Below, one piece after another: positions 1-7,848 of a stretch of 37,794 nt of DNA. The first letter of the stretch is position 1. Each line of letters opens with the position of its first letter. The position numbers and the translations under genes are program-made. The stretch comes from Leptolyngbyaceae cyanobacterium C42_A2020_001 (GTDB taxonomy: Bacteria; Cyanobacteriota; Cyanobacteriia; Leptolyngbyales; Leptolyngbyaceae): NCBI GenBank assembly GCA_015272515.1, contig JACYLN010000114.1:1-37794 (forward strand). The letters are read 5' to 3'. Below the pieces are notes generated by a model. The model saw nothing but the letters and a program-made list of their open reading frames with translations, did no database searches and was not told the origin of the DNA.

Positions 1-1
1 G

Positions 2-196
2 GTGCGAAGTTGGGCTGAAGTCCGTAATTTGCTTGAGATTGCTGAGTTAATTTTGCGGAGTGCCCACTTCCGAACGGAAAGCCGGGGTGGGCACTACCGT
101 TCTGATTACCCAGAAACTGACCCGGCTTGGCAGGTGCATACGCTGGTGCAGCGCAATCACTGGTGGACAGGTGTCGTGGATTCAACCAGTTTCTAG
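2..196 (+). CDS. nadB: L-aspartate oxidase, C-terminal end (partial)
   Basis: This open frame enters from the left edge and ends at TAG 194-196. The visible 64 codons read like the C-terminal helical region of L-aspartate oxidase: LLEIAELILRSAHFRTESRG followed by GHYRSDYPETDPAWQ. The motif ESRG(G)HYRxDYP is characteristic of NadB and of the related succinate dehydrogenase/fumarate reductase flavoproteins. NadB oxidises L-aspartate to iminoaspartate in the first step of de novo NAD synthesis. The FAD-binding and catalytic parts lie outside the window. Its last 15 bases overlap, tail to tail, the end of the minus-strand HTH gene. The first codon here (GTG) is internal, not a start. The identification is good; NadB is preferred over SdhA because of the short C-terminal tail after the PAWQ motif. 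Confidence 0.85.
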   Translation: MRSWAEVRNLLEIAELILRSAHFRTESRGGHYRSDYPETDPAWQVHTLVQRNHWWTGVVDSTSF

Positions 197-715
197 CAGG
201 ACGAGTCGCGGGTCTTCCTCCTCGCCTAAGCCAGCCGTTTGGGCGAGGGGGGCGGCTTTGGGAGTGCTGGGTTGAGCACTTGAGCGGGTTGAAAGCCCCA
301 TTTCTTTGAGTAAGTAGTTGATATAGCGGCTGCTGACCTTGATGCCAAGCTCTTTTTCCAGGTGTTTTGCCAGCCATTGAGCAGACCAGCGACGAAATGG
401 ATAGCCCATCTCTCGTGGACTGTGGCTAACAAGTTCTTGCAGTCGAGTGCGGTAAGCATCGCTGACGGTTTTAGGACGACCCATCGGGCGATCGCTCCAG
501 CGCAACGCATTGCCAGATTGCGCCATCGTGATCCAGTAACGAGCCGTTTCGTGAGAACAGCCCAGTCTTTCGCAGATTTTAGTTTGAGAGTAGCCTTCGT
601 CTGCCATCAGCATAATTTCAATGCGGCGGCGATACTCTGCGCGAATATTGGCATCCAGGCTTTTTTCTAGCAGTTTGCGATGGAATGGACTGAGCAACTG
701 ATGTGGATTGTTCAT
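182..715 (-). CDS. Small HTH protein, IS630-like DNA-binding half
   Basis: The 177-residue protein has a first helix-turn-helix at about residues 26-68 (RRRIEIMLMADEGYSQTKIC, then LGCSHETARYW) and a second winged-helix-like segment at about 87-145 (PFRRWSAQWLAKHLEKELGI). This is the layout of the N-terminal DNA-binding half of IS630/Tc1-type transposases, but the DDE catalytic domain is absent. A low-complexity acidic tail of about 30 residues follows instead. I chose the ATG at 715 because it has AAGGAAAG eight bases upstream; a longer frame starting at 778 has no such site. The stop overlaps the nadB stop. It may be a domesticated transposase fragment acting as a DNA-binding regulator. Its role and target are unknown. 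Confidence 0.8.
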   Translation of the reverse strand: MNNPHQLLSPFHRKLLEKSLDANIRAEYRRRIEIMLMADEGYSQTKICERLGCSHETARYWITMAQSGNALRWSDRPMGRPKTVSDAYRTRLQELVSHSPREMGYPFRRWSAQWLAKHLEKELGIKVSSRYINYLLKEMGLSTRSSAQPSTPKAAPLAQTAGLGEEEDPRLVLLETG

Positions 716-720
716 AGGTT

Positions 721-787
721 CTTTCCTTACGGGGCATTGGGTCGGTAAGGGAGTCCTGCTGAGAGCGGCGATCGCCAACCAAGCAGG
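721..787 (-). promoter_or_regulatory. Two hairpins in the HTH gene leader, one covering the RBS
   Basis: Read on the minus strand, CCTGCT (787-782) can pair with AGCAGG (760-755), enclosing the palindrome GGCGATCGCC. Next, CCTTAC (750-745) can pair with GTAAGG (730-725). The second stem includes the AAGG of the Shine-Dalgarno sequence for the start at 715, so it could limit translation. Pairing is seen directly; a regulatory effect is inference. Confidence 0.4.
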
Positions 788-832
788 ATAAAGACCTATC
801 AGTTTGAGAAATCCTTTTTATGCATTTATGCA

Positions 833-3190
833 TTACAGCTTGCTCATAATCTCAGGTAGCAAACTGGGTGGAATTTGGGAGAGCGCAAAACTTTGTCCCT
901 CAATACCAAACTCATTGAAGAAGGCGCGCACCGTTTGCACGATGAAATCCAACGTGGATTGTTGTAAGTTGGTTAGGTTTTCCCATCCTTGAAGTGACTT
1001 CAGGTGGTTTTTCAAGGCGGCTTCCAGATGTGCCCGCCGCTCCTTCGCCGTCAGGTTATTTTTTGGATCGGTGGCACGCTGGTAATAAGCCAGCCCCAGG
1101 TTGTTGTAGGTGGCAAATACGTCAAATGTCAGCGCTGGATGCTGTGAAGATTGAAGAGTTAATACATCAACTGCCGCGATCGCCGCTTCGTAAGCCGTAA
1201 TCGCAGACTGTAGCCGCTCTTGACGGTCTTTGGGAGCGATCTTGGCAAGATTGGCTAAATCCCAGTAGGCAGTTCCCAGGTTGTTTTGTGTTGCGGCATA
1301 GGCAAGGGGTGCCGCCTGGAGTGTGCGGTAGACCAGTGCCTTTTGGTATGCCGCGATCGCGAGTTGCAGCAGAACATCAGGGGAGACACCCGTTGTTGCA
1401 AGATGACTCTTACCGGGTTGAACGTGCTGTGCCAGATTCCAATAAGCAGTGCCCACGTTGTTCTGAATCATGGCATAGCTGAGGGGTTCATTATCGGGCG
1501 TGTAGTACTGCAAAGCTGCTTCGTAAGCCGCGATCGCCTGCTTCAGATGAACAATAGGTTGTTGATGCTGTGCCAGATTCCAGCAGGCGGTACCCAGGTT
1601 ATTTTGCGTCGCAGCGTAGCGTGCTGGTTCCTCCGTGGCAGAACGCAATTGCAGCGCTGCGTGGTAGGCTTGAACCGATTTTTGCAAATTCTCCGCTGGT
1701 GCTTGATGTTGTGCTAAATCGCCATAGGCAGACCCCAAATTGTTCTGAATCATGGCGCAGGTTTTGGGGTGTTCTCTGGGGTTTGTTTGAGCCAGAGCAG
1801 TTTTATATGCTTGAATCGCTTGCTCCAGGCTGCTTAACTGCACATCTGCCTCCACAGCGTGGCGCGATCGCATCCAGTACAAATTGCCTAAATCATTAGC
1901 AACATCCGCTCCCAAAGCAGCATCCTCTTCCAAAATCGCGATGGTTTGCTCATGGGCGGCGATCGCGGTCGTTAAGGTGTGGTCAGAACTGTCGCCCTGC
2001 TCAATACATTCCCGATAAGCCCTACCTAACGCATAGTAAGCTGCCGCCAGTGCATTAGCTGGAATCTGTTGTTCCTGTAACTGCTCAATTCGTTGCAGCG
2101 CCGCCAAACCAAACTGGTGCTGCTCAGACTGGGGTGCTTCCTCTAAGGCAGCCAGAATCCGTTGTTTCAGGAGAGAGTTGGTGGAGGTTGGGGTTGGGGG
2201 TTGGGGGTTGGGGGAAGGAGTTGCAGATTGGGGATTGGAGATTGCAGATTGAGGAATTAAAGAATTTTGAATTTTGGCTTCCGGTGAGTCAGCCGAACCG
2301 AATTTTGAATTTTGAATGTCTCCCCTATCTTTCTCACTTCCTGCCTCTTGTCTTTGCCGTCTACCTTCCGTCTCCTCCTCCTGCCATTGCGCCAGGTCTT
2401 GCGTCAAAATGTCCCAAACGGCTTCTGGAAAATAGTCGTTATCATGCAGTAGCGCTGCATCTTCGATTTCGCCAGAGTCCAGATCTGCCGCAATCACTTG
2501 AGGATGATCGTTTGATGGTTGACGAGGCTCGCTACGCGGCGGTGGAGGCGGCGTAGTCATAGTGGAACCAAGCCACGGCTCGATTTTGGCAAGCTGAAGC
2601 CGAGTAACGGGTGACGCTACAGGCGATCGCGTTGATTGGGAAGAACGAACCGGGGTGGGATCACCTTCAAACTCAAACAGGGCAGTGTGCCATTCCCAAA
2701 AGGTGGGAGCTGATTGCCGAATGCTGCCTAACCAGGGACGAGGCACCCACAGAAGCAAGGTGCATTCCAGGGTGGGCATGTAATACTCAATTGCCTGCAA
2801 ATGGGTTAGAAACCGCTTTTGCACGGGCGCTGGCTGGCGAGTTAGATGTTCAATGCCCAGAATTTGGAAGCCAGGGGAGGGCGATCGCTGTCCGTCCAAC
2901 TCTTTTCGCCGGTGGTTGAGCCATTGCGACGCTTGCGCCATCGGGTTTGGGTCTGCCAGGTTAAGATTGAGACTCACAAAATGGGGAGATAGCTCCGCCT
3001 GAAGTTTGTTGACTAATTGATTCCGCAGTTCTAAGTCGTCACAAACCGCCAAAAAAATCTGTCGTCGCAAATTTAGTTGTAGCGACATTTTCAACCGCGC
3101 ATAGGTTTTCTGGTTCGATCCAGAAATAGGTTGGGCAGCGGCATTCATCACAACAGGGGTGGGAATAGGAGGACGGTCTACGAGTTGCAT
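833..3190 (-). CDS. Large TPR protein with NTPase-like N-terminus
   Basis: This 785-residue soluble protein has three parts. Residues about 35-190 resemble a STAND/AAA-type NTPase fold: an FLAVCDDLELRNQL strand-helix where a P-loop would be expected, then FQILGIEHL resembling a Walker B strand. No GxxxxGK[ST] Walker A is present, so ATP binding is doubtful. Residues about 280-345 are a Q/E/P/N/S-rich linker. Residues about 430-740 hold six TPR-like units marked by NNLGxAYxxLAQ at roughly residues 432, 482, 529, 575, 634 and 695, spaced 46-61 residues. This long TPR type is common in cyanobacterial CHAT and STAND proteins and usually mediates protein-protein contacts. There is no signal peptide. 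The start is uncertain: neither ATG 3190 nor ATG 3148 has a clear RBS. The specific function is unknown. Confidence 0.75.
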   Translation of the reverse strand: MQLVDRPPIPTPVVMNAAAQPISGSNQKTYARLKMSLQLNLRRQIFLAVCDDLELRNQLVNKLQAELSPHFVSLNLNLADPNPMAQASQWLNHRRKELDGQRSPSPGFQILGIEHLTRQPAPVQKRFLTHLQAIEYYMPTLECTLLLWVPRPWLGSIRQSAPTFWEWHTALFEFEGDPTPVRSSQSTRSPVASPVTRLQLAKIEPWLGSTMTTPPPPPRSEPRQPSNDHPQVIAADLDSGEIEDAALLHDNDYFPEAVWDILTQDLAQWQEEETEGRRQRQEAGSEKDRGDIQNSKFGSADSPEAKIQNSLIPQSAISNPQSATPSPNPQPPTPTSTNSLLKQRILAALEEAPQSEQHQFGLAALQRIEQLQEQQIPANALAAAYYALGRAYRECIEQGDSSDHTLTTAIAAHEQTIAILEEDAALGADVANDLGNLYWMRSRHAVEADVQLSSLEQAIQAYKTALAQTNPREHPKTCAMIQNNLGSAYGDLAQHQAPAENLQKSVQAYHAALQLRSATEEPARYAATQNNLGTACWNLAQHQQPIVHLKQAIAAYEAALQYYTPDNEPLSYAMIQNNVGTAYWNLAQHVQPGKSHLATTGVSPDVLLQLAIAAYQKALVYRTLQAAPLAYAATQNNLGTAYWDLANLAKIAPKDRQERLQSAITAYEAAIAAVDVLTLQSSQHPALTFDVFATYNNLGLAYYQRATDPKNNLTAKERRAHLEAALKNHLKSLQGWENLTNLQQSTLDFIVQTVRAFFNEFGIEGQSFALSQIPPSLLPEIMSKL
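2177..2345. repeat. Low-complexity repeat block inside the TPR gene
   Basis: The plus strand carries TTGGGGG-type heptamers at about 2182-2215, then GATTGGGGATTGGAGATTG at about 2226-2244, then A/T-rich units of the type GAATTTTGAATTTTGAA at about 2300-2316. On the coding strand it stays in frame and encodes the linker with IQNSKF, PQSAISNPQSA and PNPQPPTPTS. The same word family occurs in the spacers at 15455-15650, 16870-16984 and 27100-27185. It resembles the short tandemly repeated repetitive (STRR) sequences of filamentous cyanobacteria. Confidence 0.7.
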
Positions 3191-3299
3191 ATAAGAATTT
3201 GCCTAATGCCCAGAGTAAAAAGGCTTCGGGCTGTCATAAGTTCTATATCACCTTCATTCAAGGGTTTTACGCTTCCTCAGGAAAGTGGCACAGGGGCCG

Positions 3300-3485
3300 A
3301 GTGAAGGGGGAAGTGGAGAGATTAAAGGCAGGAGTCTAAAGTCAAGAGTCTCAAGGTGAAGGAATGGGTTAGGGGATCGGATATGGAATTTCGCCTTTTG
3401 CCCTTCGCCTGCTTCCCTTCTTTGCTACCTTTCTCACCCTTCCTACCTTCCTCATCTCCCACCTCCCATCTCCCACTCCCACAAA
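3300..3485. repeat. STRR-like low-complexity block in a divergent spacer
   Basis: The 379-bp spacer between the divergent TPR gene and glycosyltransferase contains this block. A purine-rich plus strand at 3301-3350 is followed by a C/T-rich stretch at 3395-3482 with repeated words such as CTCCCACCTCCCATCTCCCA. It matches the style of the other repeat blocks in the window. I see no gene in 3191-3569 and no convincing promoter, apart from an A/T-rich stretch just before the start at 3570. Confidence 0.6.
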
Positions 3486-3569
3486 TTCCTGGTGACGAGT
3501 GTTGGAAAAGCGCATAACTTTTGAGTGATACCCCTTAAAATAAGGAGCGAATTTGCGTAAACAAATATT

Positions 3570-4532
3570 ATGCGGATAGTAGCCCTCGTTCCCGGCGGAA
3601 TTGGCGATCAGATATTGTTTTTTCCCACGCTGGATGATTTAAAGAAGACTTACCCAGAGTCTCAAATTGATGTGATTGTGGAGCCGAGAGCGATCGCCGC
3701 TTATCGTGTTAGCAAATCAGTGCGAGACGCGATCCCGTTTGATTTTAAGGGGCGTAACAGTCTGGCGGATTTCGGTAATTTGTTAGGAGTAATTCGCGAT
3801 CGCGAGTATGACATCGCCCTATCTTTAGGACAGAGAGCAGCCGTGGGGTTTCTCCTTTGGCTAACGGGAATTCCTACTCGTGTGGGTTTCGCCGGGGGAG
3901 GCGGTGAACGATTTTTGACGAGTGCTGTTCCTTTGAAAAAAGAACAATACGCCGCTTGCATGTATCACGACTTGGTGAAAGGCTTGGGAATTGATACGCC
4001 CTGCCCAGACATTGCAGTGAGCGTTCCGGCAAAAGATTTGGATTGGGCAGATGCCGAGCGCAAGCGTTTAGGTATTGGCACAGGTGGATATGTGATCATT
4101 CATGGAGGCTCTAGCCAACTTGCCAGAGAAAAGGGCATTGATAAAATCTATCCTGTAGACAACTGGAAGGGGATTATTCAAGACTTTAACCAGCGACAAC
4201 CCGATCTTCCAATTGTGGTAGTGCAAGGTCCCGACGATAAAGACTTGGTGCAAGCGCTGTTAAAAATCAACCCCAATCTCAAAGCTACTAGCCCGCCCAA
4301 TATTGGTAAGCTTACAGCGATGATTGCGGGAGCTAGCTTGATGCTATGTACCGACAGTGCTCCGATGCATCTTGCGGTAGCGGTGAGAACCTATACGGTG
4401 GCGCTGTTTGGTCCTACTGATCCAGCTAAGCTGTTGCCTAATGACAATCGCTTTGTTGGCATCAAATCCATGACTGGCAAAATGGCGGATATTGTGCCCG
4501 CTGCTGTGTTGGAGCGCGTGTGGGCAGGCTAG
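3570..4532 (+). CDS. Glycosyltransferase family 9 protein (heptosyltransferase-like)
   Basis: The 320-residue protein begins MRIVALVPGGIGDQILFFPT, the N-terminal motif of GT9 enzymes (ADP-heptose:LPS heptosyltransferases). The C-terminal GT-B half contains YVIIHGGSS near residue 175, VVVQGPDD near 217, and CTDSAPMHLAVA followed by ALFGPTDPAKLLP near 260-290. The D-S-x-x-M/x-H-L-A motif is the nucleotide-sugar contact region. The family transfers sugars onto lipopolysaccharide core or other surface glycans at the cytoplasmic face of the inner membrane. Length is normal and there is no signal peptide or membrane segment. No other glycan genes are adjacent, so donor and acceptor cannot be predicted. 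The ATG at 3570 is preferred because the GT9 motif starts directly there, although no strong RBS is visible. Confidence 0.85.
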   Translation: MRIVALVPGGIGDQILFFPTLDDLKKTYPESQIDVIVEPRAIAAYRVSKSVRDAIPFDFKGRNSLADFGNLLGVIRDREYDIALSLGQRAAVGFLLWLTGIPTRVGFAGGGGERFLTSAVPLKKEQYAACMYHDLVKGLGIDTPCPDIAVSVPAKDLDWADAERKRLGIGTGGYVIIHGGSSQLAREKGIDKIYPVDNWKGIIQDFNQRQPDLPIVVVQGPDDKDLVQALLKINPNLKATSPPNIGKLTAMIAGASLMLCTDSAPMHLAVAVRTYTVALFGPTDPAKLLPNDNRFVGIKSMTGKMADIVPAAVLERVWAG

Positions 4533-4839
4533 GAGTGATCAGGGTTGCCAGGGTCAAATTCTCCGATGCAGGCAGCCAGGAAAAAAGTCATAACAAGACA
4601 ATAGACAGTAAGCATAAGCTTTTCTGAATGAGCTAATGACAGTAGTGTATGCAGCCTAGAACTAGGTTTTATGGCTGTTGTCTTTATTACAGGGTTGAGG
4701 CTGATGTTCTACCTCCTCCCCTCGATATAAGTCTGCTTAGAACTGGACTTTATTGGGGTCTGCAAATGACTCTTTCGTCTTCAACCCAACCTCACCCTAA
4801 AATGAGGGTTGGGTAAACCATTTCAGGACGCTGGAAACC
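4533..4839. other. Spacer between GT9 gene and hom
   Basis: The 307-bp spacer has no plausible gene. A small hairpin, CCTAG-AA-CTAGG followed by TTTT at about 4654-4670, might help end the glycosyltransferase transcript, but it is weak. Close to hom there is a stronger hairpin, annotated separately. Confidence 0.5.
4784..4814 (+). promoter_or_regulatory. Hairpin just upstream of hom
   Basis: ACCCAACCTCA (4784-4794) pairs with TGAGGGTTGGGT (4803-4814) with a one-base bulge and an eight-base loop. It ends 25 bases before the GTG start of hom and is not followed by a T-run, so it is more likely a leader structure than a terminator. Confidence 0.4.
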
Positions 4840-6165
4840 GTGGGATTCAAGATTGGCTTGTTGGGTTTGGGAACCGTTGGTACCGGAACTGCAAAGATTT
4901 TGCTCGATCCAGTTCAGCGACACCCGTTAGTAAAAGAACTGGAACTGTATCGGGTGGGGGTAAAGTCTCTGGAGAAACCCCGATCGCTGGAGTTGCCTCC
5001 TGAGATTGTGACGACTGACCTGGAAGCCATTGTTACTGACCCAGCCGTAGATATTGTGGTGGAGGTGATTGGTGGTTTAGAGCCTGCGCGATCGCTAATT
5101 CTCAAAGCGATCGAACATGGTAAACACGTGGTGACAGCAAATAAAGCCGCGATCGCTCGGTTTGGCGATGAAATTTTTACGGCGGCGACGAAAGCAGGCG
5201 TATACGTGTTGTTGGAAGCGGCTGTGGGGGGTGGCATCCCGGTGATTGAGCCGTTGAAACAATCGCTCTGCTCTAACCGAATCAATGCTGTCATGGGGAT
5301 TGTCAATGGCACCACCAACTACATCCTGACGCGGATGCAGAATGAAGGAGCCGATTTTGCAGACGTGCTGGCAGATGCTCAACGGCTGGGATATGCGGAA
5401 GCTGACCCTACAGCGGATGTGGATGGATTGGATGCGGCAGATAAGATTGCAATTTTGGCATCGCTGGCGTTTGGTGGGCGGATTAAGCTGTCCGAAGTGC
5501 ATTGTGAGGGGATTCGTCAGATCAGTGCTGCTGACATTGCCTATGCCGAAAAATTGGGTTTTGTCATCAAGTTGATCGCGATCGCCAAACGCGACTCACA
5601 GCTCTCTAGCGAACTAGAACAACTTCAGGTACGGGTGCATCCAACACTGGTACCAAAAACGCATCCTCTCGCCAGCGTGAACGATGTTTACAATGCGATT
5701 TTGATTGAAGGTGACCCAATCGGGCAGGTGATGTTTTTTGGTCCCGGAGCCGGAGCGGGACCGACTGCCAGCGCGGTTGTTTCAGATATGCTCAACATTG
5801 CTGCCATTCTCAAAGTTGAGCGAGGCAACTCCAAACAAGCGAATGGCACACCCCTGCTTGATCCGCTGCTGGCATGTTCTCATCAGCATTACTGCGCGAT
5901 CGCACCCATTGCAGAACTCTCTACCCGCTTCTATGCTCGCTTTTTGACGAAAGACACTCCCGGTGTGATTGGCAAGTTGGGTACCTGCTTTGGCAATCAC
6001 GAGGTGAGTCTGGAGTCGGTGGTGCAAACCGATGTACGCGGCGACGTTGCCGAGATCGTGGTAGTGACCCATGACGTGCGTGAGGGTAACTTCCGGCAGG
6101 CATTGGCAGAGATTCAAGCAATGGATGCGATCGCCAGCATTCCCAGCACATTAAGAGCGCTCTAA
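4840..6165 (+). CDS. hom: Homoserine dehydrogenase
   Basis: The 441-residue enzyme reduces aspartate semialdehyde to homoserine with NAD(P)H, the branch point towards threonine, methionine and isoleucine. The N-terminal Rossmann domain has GLGTVG at residues 9-14. VEVIGG and TANKAAIARFG follow, then the catalytic-domain signatures GIVNGTTNYILTRM and ADPTADVDGLDAADKIAILA with its conserved Asp and Lys. Residues about 360-441 form an ACT domain (FYARFLTKDTPGVIGKLGTC), typical of the long bacterial type that threonine inhibits. The start is a GTG; the nearest upstream ATG (4802) is followed by a stop after four codons, which supports 4840. Length matches the family. It is monocistronic and converges with the gene ending at 6233. 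Confidence 0.95.
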   Translation: MGFKIGLLGLGTVGTGTAKILLDPVQRHPLVKELELYRVGVKSLEKPRSLELPPEIVTTDLEAIVTDPAVDIVVEVIGGLEPARSLILKAIEHGKHVVTANKAAIARFGDEIFTAATKAGVYVLLEAAVGGGIPVIEPLKQSLCSNRINAVMGIVNGTTNYILTRMQNEGADFADVLADAQRLGYAEADPTADVDGLDAADKIAILASLAFGGRIKLSEVHCEGIRQISAADIAYAEKLGFVIKLIAIAKRDSQLSSELEQLQVRVHPTLVPKTHPLASVNDVYNAILIEGDPIGQVMFFGPGAGAGPTASAVVSDMLNIAAILKVERGNSKQANGTPLLDPLLACSHQHYCAIAPIAELSTRFYARFLTKDTPGVIGKLGTCFGNHEVSLESVVQTDVRGDVAEIVVVTHDVREGNFRQALAEIQAMDAIASIPSTLRAL

Positions 6166-6173
6166 AAACCCCT

Positions 6174-6220
6174 CCACCTCGGACATTGCAATGGAGTTCA
6201 GCAAAAATGTCCGAGTGTGG
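6174..6220. terminator. Inverted repeat between convergent genes
   Basis: CTCGGACATT (6178-6187) is perfectly complementary to AATGTCCGAG (6206-6215). The stem extends outward by CCAC/GTGG with one bulged base. It lies between the convergent stops of hom and the glycine-zipper gene. On the minus strand a T-run (TTTTTAGA) follows shortly after the stem, so it probably serves mainly as the minus-strand terminator. Confidence 0.6.
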
Positions 6221-6232
6221 ACGGGATGCGGG

Positions 6233-6922
6233 TTAGTAATAGGCGCGGCTAAATGTGAGCGGAGAATCTAAGGTCAGAACCAGGTCAGAGTCCGAGTCAA
6301 TTACGATGACTTCAGCTTTGCGTTTGCCAAAAATCAATCCTCCTGCAGCACCTGCCCCCGCGCCCAACAGCACGCGGCCCAGAGTAATCCGGCGGTTCCC
6401 CAGAATTCCCGACAAAATCGCGGCGGCACCTGCCCCGATCGCCGATCCTTTGATTAATGCGTCTCCATTGACTCCAGGCTGCACTTCTTGCCGCTTGCTA
6501 ATCACATCCGAGCGAGCATTCAGCGGCGATCGAGTGCCATCTGGCAAGATCAGTGTATCCGCAACGAATTGAGATCCGTCTCCCACAGGTTGGACTCTGC
6601 CAGAAACTCGGCTACCCGCCGGAACCAGCACCGTTCCGTTAGACAGTCGCAGATTTCTGGAGACGGTCACAGTTAGAGGCAGTGTTTCGTTTGGGGCAAC
6701 CACAATTTTTTCAGCGCCGTCATAACGGGTAGGGATGCGGGTGCCTGCGGGCAATGTGACATTGCGCGGAGCACTGGAGTTGGGGAATAGCTGGGCCACG
6801 GTAATTGGAGCAGGCGTAGCCAGAGATTGCAGCGGTAAGGTGAAAGGTGCGATCGCGCTGGTAATGAGACTGACTGAAGCGACTAGGGTAGGAAAGAGAT
6901 GCGATCGATGGTGAAGTAACAT
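6233..6922 (-). CDS. Exported glycine-zipper protein
   Basis: The 229-residue product starts at ATG 6922, which has GAGGGA upstream; the longer frame to 6970 has no RBS. Residues 1-36 look like a Sec signal peptide (a hydrophobic LVASVSLITSAIAPFTL core ending near LATPAP). Two stretches of the form LPAGTRIP and VPAGSRVSGRV resemble the beta-barrel motif of VirB10/TrbI proteins. Residues 158-200 are a Gly/Ala-rich hydrophobic segment (GSAIGAGAAAILSGILG, then LLGAGAGAAGGLIFG) with glycine-zipper spacing. It probably resides in the periplasm or an envelope membrane. Homologues may be labelled TrbI-like, but no conjugation genes occur here, so a conjugative role is not supported. Function unknown. 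Confidence 0.75.
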   Translation of the reverse strand: MLLHHRSHLFPTLVASVSLITSAIAPFTLPLQSLATPAPITVAQLFPNSSAPRNVTLPAGTRIPTRYDGAEKIVVAPNETLPLTVTVSRNLRLSNGTVLVPAGSRVSGRVQPVGDGSQFVADTLILPDGTRSPLNARSDVISKRQEVQPGVNGDALIKGSAIGAGAAAILSGILGNRRITLGRVLLGAGAGAAGGLIFGKRKAEVIVIDSDSDLVLTLDSPLTFSRAYY

Positions 6923-6999
6923 AATCTGTCCCTCATGTGAGTGGAATGAGCAGATGTATTGAAGACTCACATCGCAGGTGAAAAGTTCCGAACTGCGGC

Positions 7000-7548
7000 T
7001 TATCCAGCCTCATCTTGCAGTCGTCTCAGCAGCCAATCCAACCGGGTTTTTGCCAGTGCTACGTTTTCTTTTGCGTCTTTAGTTAGCTCATTCATCGATA
7101 GCTCATATTCAGGAGAAGACGGCAGAGCAAAATTTTGCAAACGACTGACTGTGAGCCTGAGCCGAGTAGATAAGGAAATTGCTAAGGCTCGGTAAAAACG
7201 AGCTGCAAATCCGCCATCCAATTCCAGTTTTTGAGTGAGCTGTTCTTTAGAAATCGACAGCACAATAGAGTTCTGCTTTGCCGTAACGGTGGCAGACGGC
7301 GGGCGGGTATCAACAAATGACATTTCTCCCACGATGTCACCGCTGAGCACATTGGCAATTTCCTGCCCGTTTGATGCAGCCGTTGTCACACTGAGTGCGC
7401 CCTCTAGCAGAATGAACAATGTGCTGATGGTTTGTCCCTCGTGAATGAGTACGGTTCCCGCCGCCACTTCCTGGCGATCGCCTGCCTCAATCAGCCAGTC
7501 GATATCATCGTCATCTAGCTCACCCAGTAAGAACAGAACCGTTCTCAT
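7000..7548 (-). CDS. Cyclic-nucleotide-binding domain protein without HTH
   Basis: The 182-residue protein is a single Crp-like effector domain. It has the beta-roll sequence GTVLIHEGQTISTLFILLEG, then the phosphate-binding cassette region GDIVGEMSFVDTRPPSATV with the conserved Gly-Glu and an Arg. A helical C-terminus (about residues 115-180) shows no helix-turn-helix, so it is unlikely to bind DNA alone. Such stand-alone domains are common in cyanobacteria; some are cAMP sensors and others have lost ligand binding. Two adjacent in-frame ATGs (7554 and 7548) are possible starts and neither has a clear RBS. It is divergent from the mini-protein pair, with a CRP-like palindrome between them. 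Confidence 0.85.
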   Translation of the reverse strand: MRTVLFLLGELDDDDIDWLIEAGDRQEVAAGTVLIHEGQTISTLFILLEGALSVTTAASNGQEIANVLSGDIVGEMSFVDTRPPSATVTAKQNSIVLSISKEQLTQKLELDGGFAARFYRALAISLSTRLRLTVSRLQNFALPSSPEYELSMNELTKDAKENVALAKTRLDWLLRRLQDEAG

Positions 7549-7710
7549 GTGCATTACGATCCTTGCTGTTCACCCGTAATGACAGGGTGATTATTGCAGC
7601 ACTAAATTCCCCCTTCCGTTGTAACCGAGATTAATTAGACTCGGTGCAATGATGTGTAAAGGTTTAACGATCGCGCCACTATCCCCACTTTTCTATTCCT
7701 GATTCTCCTC

Positions 7711-7724
7711 GTGATCGCTATCAC
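7711..7724. promoter_or_regulatory. CRP-like operator, GTGA-N6-TCAC
   Basis: GTGATCGCTATCAC is an exact match to the two half-sites of the CRP consensus (GTGA and TCAC separated by six bases), flanked by C and G that keep the palindrome. It sits in the spacer between the cyclic-nucleotide-binding gene (start 7548) and the first mini-protein (start 7849). Cyanobacterial SYCRP1-type regulators recognise a TGTGA-N6-TCACA-like site; here the outer bases are C/G. No well-placed -10 box fixes which gene it serves. Confidence 0.5.
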
Positions 7725-7848
7725 GCACTGAGAAGCGATTTCATCACGCGGCGATTACGAAAATGTCACGATTTTGCGCCCCGGTGCGTCACCTGAATCC
7801 CAAGCCAGGAAGGTGATATTAGAACCATCGAGTTCCAACACCTTCCGA

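Noticed and set aside
1286-1717. 143-residue plus-strand frame within the TPR gene
   Set aside because: It is antisense to the conserved TPR repeats, Cys/Arg-rich and without any recognisable motif; it arises from the repeated coding sequence.
6233-6922. TrbI conjugation protein
   Set aside because: Only short VirB10/TrbI-like motifs are present, and no other conjugation genes lie nearby.
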